A stretch of 64,000 bases of DNA from Corynebacterium comes (GTDB taxonomy: Bacteria; Actinomycetota; Actinomycetes; Mycobacteriales; Mycobacteriaceae): assembly GCF_009734405.1 (NCBI RefSeq), contig NZ_CP046453.1:1922001-1986000 (forward strand), given 5' to 3'. Position 1 is the first letter of the stretch. Each line of letters starts with the position of its first letter. Shown one piece after another: positions 60,201-64,000 of the stretch. The translations under genes and the position numbers were made by a program. Under the pieces are notes generated by a model. The model ran no database searches, had not been told where the DNA came from, and saw only the letters and a program-made list of their open reading frames with translations.

Positions 60201-61409
60201 CACGCTTCCGTCCATTTCTACTAGATCCGGTAGCTGAACTAACAGTGATCGCTGGTCAAAATCCTGCCCTAGAACCATTAATGTCGGCAACCCGGAATTA
60301 ATACGGCTTCTCGCCATGTCGCAAAGTAAATGCGATTTTCCGACGCCAGCGCGGCCAGTCAGGAGAAGCTTTCCTGCATTTGATGCTTGAGTGGCGATAC
60401 CAGTGGCCAGTTGTTCCGCTTCTTCGAGCGCGGTAGTTGCGTCCTTTACGTTAGTATATAGCATTGCAGCATGACCCGAATAATAACCTCCGTCTTCACG
60501 GTGGTGAACATGCAGGAGGTTATTTAACACGCGTAATGATCCGAGCCCAGCGGTGATTTTATCTGAAGTTTCCGGCATAGGGTCAAAGCGCTCGGCAACA
60601 TCGACGACTGCTTGAAGCGCTTTATCAACTTCTGCTAAGGAGTTGTTACATTCCAAAAGAGACGATTCGTAAAGCAGGCTTTCTTTCTCGGGTGCATGCC
60701 ATGCCCATTGGCGAGATGAGCGTAGTTTGCCGAGAACTACCTTCCAGCGCTCTGCGAATCTTGAGGTACGCCCGACGGCTTCGATCGCTTGTGCAACTTC
60801 AACGTCTACATGTAACTTGGGGCTATACCGGCGACCTAATTTCGCTGTAATTTCTTCCACCCTGTTTTGTTGCTGAACGTCAGCCATAACCGAAGCGTTG
60901 AACCAATATTTGGCGCGCCCAGCATTGGAATTGTTTGTGAGGGAAGTAGCTAGTTCATGCGCGCCTATAAAATTAAACTCAACGGACATTCCTTTTTCGT
61001 CGGCCGCTTTTTTCCATTTTTCTACCTCCTCCCCCCACAAAGTAAAAGCTGACTTTCGATTAGCAGTATCGCCAGCAGGCAGATCAATGGGCATTGCCAC
61101 AAAGTATTTTTTTAGGCTCGGCTCAGTTTCCAGCGTTCTTATAATGGAAGCCTTTATCTGACTGACACTGCTCGAATCAAATTTAAATAGGTACTTCGCT
61201 TGCCATGCCCAGACATCCCCATTCGGGAGAACGCCTCTGCCTTCTCGGCCCCCGTCGGGATTTCCAAACCGGTTAAATTGGGTGCCCGAGGGCCATTCTG
61301 GCCGCTGCTTAATGATAATTGACGCAACTTCTTCGAATGCGTTTGATCGGGCTGCCGGGTTTCCATACGGCCTGATTCTTTGGAAATCTATTTCAGGTAG
61401 GCTTGTCAC
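57267..61409 (-). CDS. PD-(D/E)XK nuclease-STAND NTPase, probable anti-phage protein
   Basis: A 1380-residue protein; GTG 61409 is preferred because SLPEIDFQRIRPYGNPAARS is the usual beginning of this type and AAAGG precedes it (GTG 61505 would add 32 residues). N-terminal restriction-like nuclease: FGNPDGGREGRGVLPNGDVW with Asp52, Glu56 and WQAK (Lys72). A linker with KLGRRYSPKLHVDVEVAQAI follows, then a STAND P-loop NTPase: Walker A TGRAGVGKSH (352-359) and Walker B MLIIDAINES (about 423-430). The C-terminal 800 residues are helical, HEAT/TPR-like with further beta-rich ends, a probable sensor. This architecture resembles Avs/AVAST-type proteins that detect phage proteins and degrade DNA. 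GC is lower than the core; the gene lies next to IS elements. Confidence 0.8.
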   Translation of the reverse strand: MTSLPEIDFQRIRPYGNPAARSNAFEEVASIIIKQRPEWPSGTQFNRFGNPDGGREGRGVLPNGDVWAWQAKYLFKFDSSSVSQIKASIIRTLETEPSLKKYFVAMPIDLPAGDTANRKSAFTLWGEEVEKWKKAADEKGMSVEFNFIGAHELATSLTNNSNAGRAKYWFNASVMADVQQQNRVEEITAKLGRRYSPKLHVDVEVAQAIEAVGRTSRFAERWKVVLGKLRSSRQWAWHAPEKESLLYESSLLECNNSLAEVDKALQAVVDVAERFDPMPETSDKITAGLGSLRVLNNLLHVHHREDGGYYSGHAAMLYTNVKDATTALEEAEQLATGIATQASNAGKLLLTGRAGVGKSHLLCDMARSRINSGLPTLMVLGQDFDQRSLLVQLPDLVEMDGSVDGLLSILNAAAEASGHKAMLIIDAINESENPERWSDAIRVLLSKISRFPLVTLVISCRTEFVEFVVGSIDMPTLEHYGFGEATASAVERFVKEYKLDPPTFPIFNSEFGNPLYLRLSCEAAATLDSGRFTLESSGVSLIVNSFVEAANWNLSRANRCDYDHRKNLVSVAIREISTLGPGGFARDEVAKMMEVLLPDRTWSKSLLKGMLDEGILIEAGIDRVNFGYQRLGDMARAERIASNEVPEIKEWLHSLKENYWRELGTLSALAVIVPETYGVELIDLMRDDGDISADGVDAFLESLTLRQPSSVGARAIELVEKCLISKDDAYQAWGQLIRLSCVPNHPLNARWLHLFLEKMELAERDLDWSMWLVGSLETERKSSVRILVEWAWATNEDATFVPSGEAIELATLALGWLLTTSDRRVRDRATKALIAIGEKGLEDFIKSFELLLRVNDPYVVERSIGAACGISLRTCSPSGAISLAHAIDKFVAGGWPSHLLIRDYARRILAVAGEAGWDGPDGKPPYGAEWPVNPTSRNEIQNIVAAPDCRMGTVWQSINEMGDFGRYVIEPAVRKFDVSLNDEVVDMVRRFIFDRVLDLGGDRKKLDVADKSMRRGFREGPVERISKKYQWIAFYEALGLLADNLPINEPSRSNSPNDYMYAEQLIWRDIDVSLITSGVFSKSDLVEDAWFSPKMVEFPNSSGDESLLDVSCIPDPIDSIVLTDRTGKRWLGLLSSRDWKEALSPEVAALRPSTRLIWMHLDSYLVPIDAVEEWKSWAAGKDWHGKWMPRYPEPANLLLGGHHSDPQWSVADGDVDPWEYNQSKGIPKGLLFSGAWYAGTGSSRDWSTDAEVLGFVPSRVLCNSLNLQHGVDFSWRDDEGVAVFDPSTVLGGEEALLLRRDLGNKLAESGFTIFWTALLGYERRSEGPQSLGRNIRWVSASSSYILDGDAVVKIDSRAKYLSSDPAEEVDLEWAIRARDE

Positions 61410-61909
61410 TGCAATCTGCCTTTCGTTTTCTTTGGTTAGTAACTTATTGTCGATTAAAATTCTTTTGTTTGAGCTCGATTTCGTCGAGCCATGTTCTTCG
61501 CGCACTAATGACTAAACGTCTGTCATCCTTGCAGCTGCGCTTTTATTGGGGTTGGTTAATAAGCTCGGCCGGGTCGAGCAAATTGCATGTCCGCCCGCTG
61601 GCTTCTTTAAGCTCTTTGTGTGGCGGGTTTTGGTGTCGGAGGATGCTCTGATTCTTTGGAGGTTAGTCGAGGCGCGGGGTGCGTATACTCTGTCGCACAT
61701 TTTGAGATCGGAATATTGTCGATCTTTTACGATCATCTTACCGGCCCCTCTGGGCTCCTAAAACTGCAGGTATGCGGTTTTCTCGCCGTATGTGAACCAT
61801 CTCGGAGCCAATCACGTTGTCGCCGTCGGTGACACCAGGAAGCGCCCGGAGTTCTGGAACTACTCTGAGGACCGTTACGGAGTTTCTCGGAGATTGCGAG
61901 CATAGAAGA
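61410..61909. other. Gene-free region with a coding remnant
   Basis: Upstream region of the STAND gene (its promoter should be here, AT-rich around 61420-61560) and of no other complete gene. At about 61792-61903 the plus strand reads VNHLGANHVVAVGDTRKRPE then FWNYSEDRYGVSRRLRA to a stop, with protein-like composition but no start, probably the end of a deleted gene at the island boundary. Confidence 0.4.
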
Positions 61910-62251
61910 TTAATTGAATTCATTGTCCCCCGGCTCCCCACTCCGCACATGATCAGCCCGGCTGAGGGTCTCAACCACCAGGCGCGCGACATGGCCGTCG
62001 GCGATCCGGTAGAGCATGTTCCGGCCCTCTTTGCGTGAGGACACCAGCCCGCCGAGGCGTAGCTTCGCCAGGTGCTGGCTGACCACGGTGCGGCTCGCAC
62101 CGGTGAGGGAGACGAGCTGGGTGACGTTGAACTCGGCGTCGATAAGCAGGAAGAGCAGCTGCAGGCGGGTGGGTTCGGCCAGCAGTTTGAGGGCGTCGGC
62201 GGCCTCGGTGAAGAGTGCCTCGTCGGGGACGAGGTTGTGTTCGAGGCTCAT
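61910..62251 (-). CDS. ArsR/SmtB-family repressor
   Basis: A 113-residue winged-helix regulator: LAEPTRLQLLFLLIDAEFNV (alpha 2-3), TQLVSLTGASRTVVSQHLAK (recognition helix), LGGLVSSRKEGRNMLYRIAD (wing). No ELCVCDL-type Cys box; a D-x-H pair (D85, H87) and H101 in the C-terminal helix could form an alpha-5 type metal site, but spacing differs from CzrA/NmtR. Its ATG overlaps the stop of the MFS transporter gene (ATGA), so it is the second gene of the operon and probably represses it. Confidence 0.88.
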   Translation of the reverse strand: MSLEHNLVPDEALFTEAADALKLLAEPTRLQLLFLLIDAEFNVTQLVSLTGASRTVVSQHLAKLRLGGLVSSRKEGRNMLYRIADGHVARLVVETLSRADHVRSGEPGDNEFN

Positions 62252-63459
62252 GCGGACTCCTTGGGCCAGGTGAGGGCTGCCATGACGGTACCCAGCACCG
62301 CGAGGGCGGCCAGCGCGGCGGTGGCCGCCCAGAGGCCGGCACTGTCACCGACCCAGCCGGCGACGGGGTAGGTGATCAGGTAGCAGGCGTGGCTGAGCGA
62401 GAACTGCGCGGCGAAGACATAGGAGAGGTCCTCCTCGCTGGCGTTCGCGCGGACGATGCGGCCGATGGGGGTCTGCATCGCCGAGAGCGCGAAGCCCAGC
62501 AGAAGCCAGGTGAGCGCGATGAGCGCGTAGCCCGGCGCGGGCACGATTAGCAGGAGGATGAGGCAGACCGCGCCCAGCACGGCGCCCGGGAGCATGACCG
62601 CGCGGTCGGTGACCTTCTCCAGCAGGCCGGGTACAGCGGCGGCCACCACCATGGAGCCCAGGCCGAAGATCGCCAGCGTCCAGGCCAGGGCGGACTCCCC
62701 CATCCCCAGCTCGGAGCGGACGATGACCACGGTGTTCACCATGACCATCGCCATGGGCGCGGCCACCGCGAGATTCAGCCAGAGCAGAGCACGCAGGGGG
62801 CGTTCACGCAGCATGATCCGGATGCCGCGCTGGGTGCGCTCGACGAAGCCGGTTCGGTGGGTGGGTGTCTGGGGTTTCCGGGGCAGCGGGGTGATGACCA
62901 CCAGCACCGCGGAGGCGAGGAAGCCGACGACCGTGCCCAGGAAGAGGTTGGTGTAGCTCATCACCGCGAGCATGGCCGCGGCCAGGACCGGGCTGGCGAT
63001 CTGCTCGAGGTCATAGGCCAGGCGGGAGAGCGAGAGCGCGCGGGTGTAGTCCTCCTCCTCGGGCAGGATGCGCGGGATGACCGCCTGGAACGTCGGTGTG
63101 AAGGTGGCGCTGGCGGCCTGGAGCAGGCCGATGGCCAGGTAGAGCTGCCACTCCGCGCCGATGAACGGCAGGGTCAGCGCCACGGCGCCACGGACGAGGT
63201 TGGCGCCGACCAGCACCGGCCGGGGGTTCCAGTTGGCGGCCAGGGCAGTGACCACAGGTGAGAGCAGCACGTAGATGAGGATCTTGATGGTCAGCGCGTT
63301 GGCCAGGATGCGGCCGGCGCTGCCCCCGGCTATATCGAAGGCCAGCAGCCCCAGGGCCACGGTGAGCAGACCCGTGCCCACCAGCGCCACCACCTGGGCG
63401 GAGAAGAGGTGCAGGTAGGTGCGGTTGCGGATCGGGGTGAGCAGGGCCGTGGGTGCCAT
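62248..63459 (-). CDS. MFS transporter, probable efflux pump
   Basis: A 403-residue membrane protein with 12 predicted helices (starting YLHLFSAQVVALVGTGLLTV). ATG 63459 was chosen because TATAAT lies 10 bases upstream, suggesting a leaderless or near-leaderless transcript; codons farther upstream run through the palindrome. The sequence belongs to the MFS drug/metal exporters (RIRPLRALL-type loop LRERPLRALLWLNLAVAAPM). Coupled to the ArsR gene, so the exported compound is probably the signal sensed by that repressor (metal ion or toxic compound). Confidence 0.87.
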   Translation of the reverse strand: MAPTALLTPIRNRTYLHLFSAQVVALVGTGLLTVALGLLAFDIAGGSAGRILANALTIKILIYVLLSPVVTALAANWNPRPVLVGANLVRGAVALTLPFIGAEWQLYLAIGLLQAASATFTPTFQAVIPRILPEEEDYTRALSLSRLAYDLEQIASPVLAAAMLAVMSYTNLFLGTVVGFLASAVLVVITPLPRKPQTPTHRTGFVERTQRGIRIMLRERPLRALLWLNLAVAAPMAMVMVNTVVIVRSELGMGESALAWTLAIFGLGSMVVAAAVPGLLEKVTDRAVMLPGAVLGAVCLILLLIVPAPGYALIALTWLLLGFALSAMQTPIGRIVRANASEEDLSYVFAAQFSLSHACYLITYPVAGWVGDSAGLWAATAALAALAVLGTVMAALTWPKESA

Positions 63460-63473
63460 GGCTTGATTATATG

Positions 63474-63489
63474 ACATGTGCGCACATGT
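63474..63489. promoter_or_regulatory. 16-bp perfect palindrome, probable ArsR operator
   Basis: ACATGTGCGCACATGT is a perfect palindrome immediately upstream of the TATAAT box (63465-63470, minus strand) of the MFS-ArsR operon. The position would block RNA polymerase when bound. Binding by the ArsR protein at 61910-62251 is inferred. Confidence 0.65.
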
Positions 63490-63783
63490 GCACCTGTTTG
63501 TGGGGGTTGTCTCGAGGATAACCTGCGATGAGGACTCTGCGCTCAACCCTGGAATCATGCTGGAACCCGCGGGGAGTCCGGGGATCGGGCTCATCGCCGG
63601 GTTCTCTTCGCAGGGTTCGGGTGGGGTGGCTGGGTAGGAAAGGAGAACCCCGCAAAGACCCCCTGATATCACGCTGGACCCCGAAAGGAACGCTGTGCGA
63701 GGACCTCTTGCGGGGTCCTCCTTTCGGGGTGGGGTGGTGATGGGCAGTAGCCAGGACCTGCCGGCACAGAGACACCGCTGCCC
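63490..63783. other. Gene-free region with a large hairpin
   Basis: ACCCCGAAAGGA (63678-63689) and TCCTTTCGGGGT (63719-63730) form a 12-bp stem enclosing a second possible stem (AGGACC/GGTCCT). It follows the stop of the leftward kinase gene and is probably its terminator. No gene is seen. Confidence 0.55.
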
Positions 63784-64000
63784 CTACATGACGGGGCCGG
63801 TGTTCTCCGCCTGCGCATTCTGCACCGACTTCAGCGGCAACGACAGCGTCGCAATTGTTCCGCGCGGTTTGTTCGGGGTGAACAGGATCGTCCCACCGTG
63901 CCGTTGGGCGATATGTTCAGAGATGATCAGCCCGATTCCCGAGCCGTCCTTCTTCGAGCTGAAGGCACCGGCAGCCAGCTGCTCGGCAGGCACGGCATCC
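63784..64000 (-). CDS. Sensor histidine kinase, C-terminal end
   Basis: Partial gene running in from the right edge. The visible 71 residues contain the G2 box of a HATPase domain (KKDGSGIGLIISEHIAQRHG) followed by the final strands (GTILFTPNKPRGTIATLSLP) and a short tail. It belongs to a two-component sensor kinase; the sensor domain and partner regulator lie outside the window. Confidence 0.85.
   Translation of the reverse strand, partial: DAVPAEQLAAGAFSSKKDGSGIGLIISEHIAQRHGGTILFTPNKPRGTIATLSLPLKSVQNAQAENTGPVM

Overview
The window is high-GC actinobacterial chromosome, almost certainly a Corynebacterium. The evidence is a homodimeric pyruvate dehydrogenase E1 (AceE) next to a DUF3052 gene on one side and an acyl carrier protein plus NagD-like phosphatase on the other, a class Ib ribonucleotide reductase small subunit (NrdF), a corynebacterial-type DnaG, and insertion sequences resembling the C. 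glutamicum ISL3 elements. Three tRNA genes are seen: Val(UAC), Met or Ile2 (CAU), and Asn(GUU).

Layout. 1-3591: right end of an integrative element in the 3' end of tRNA-Val. It has a tyrosine integrase, an XRE regulator, and a divergent, tightly overlapping operon of small genes leading into a primase-polymerase that runs off the window. 3592-14560: core genes (DUF3052, aceE, a DUF1707 protein, a serine hydrolase, an alpha/beta hydrolase, acyl carrier protein, HAD phosphatase, nrdF) with a PIN/HTH toxin-antitoxin module and a decayed tRNA-like sequence directly in front of nrdF. 14571-23680: a complete small integrative element (about 9.1 kb) in a tRNA with anticodon CAU, flanked by 14-bp att repeats. 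It carries integrase, several small HTH proteins, a primase-helicase, an HNH protein and an iteron/AT-rich origin, but no virion or conjugation genes, so it looks like a phage satellite or a minimal replicating integrative element. 23690-29830: core genes (tRNA-Asn, OsmC, YwiC-like, PAP2 phosphatase, GH15 trehalase-like, YdcF-like).

29930-50433: an exopolysaccharide/glycan locus. Plus-strand genes are a nucleotide-sugar dehydrogenase, an epimerase, a pyruvyltransferase-like gene and a Wzx-like flippase. The long minus-strand set is Wzz/BY-kinase, low-molecular-weight tyrosine phosphatase, a membrane-anchored Asp-box protein, then PglF-, PglE-, PglC- and PglD-like enzymes, three GT4 glycosyltransferases and a Wzy-like polymerase. 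The Pgl-type enzymes suggest that the glycan starts from a UDP-diacetylbacillosamine-like sugar on undecaprenyl phosphate. The locus is interrupted at 35725-38133 by nested insertion sequences.

50810-64000: dnaG with a degenerate zinc ribbon, a secreted RNase N1/T1-family protein lacking the usual catalytic glutamate, an IS1634-family element split by an intact ISL3-family element (both with target duplications), a 1380-residue PD-(D/E)XK nuclease-STAND NTPase that is probably an anti-phage defence protein, an MFS transporter-ArsR operon with a perfect 16-bp palindrome at its promoter, and the C-terminal end of a sensor histidine kinase. Many of the accessory-region genes overlap as GTGA, ATGA or TAATG; several genes of 34-57 codons were found by following these overlaps.
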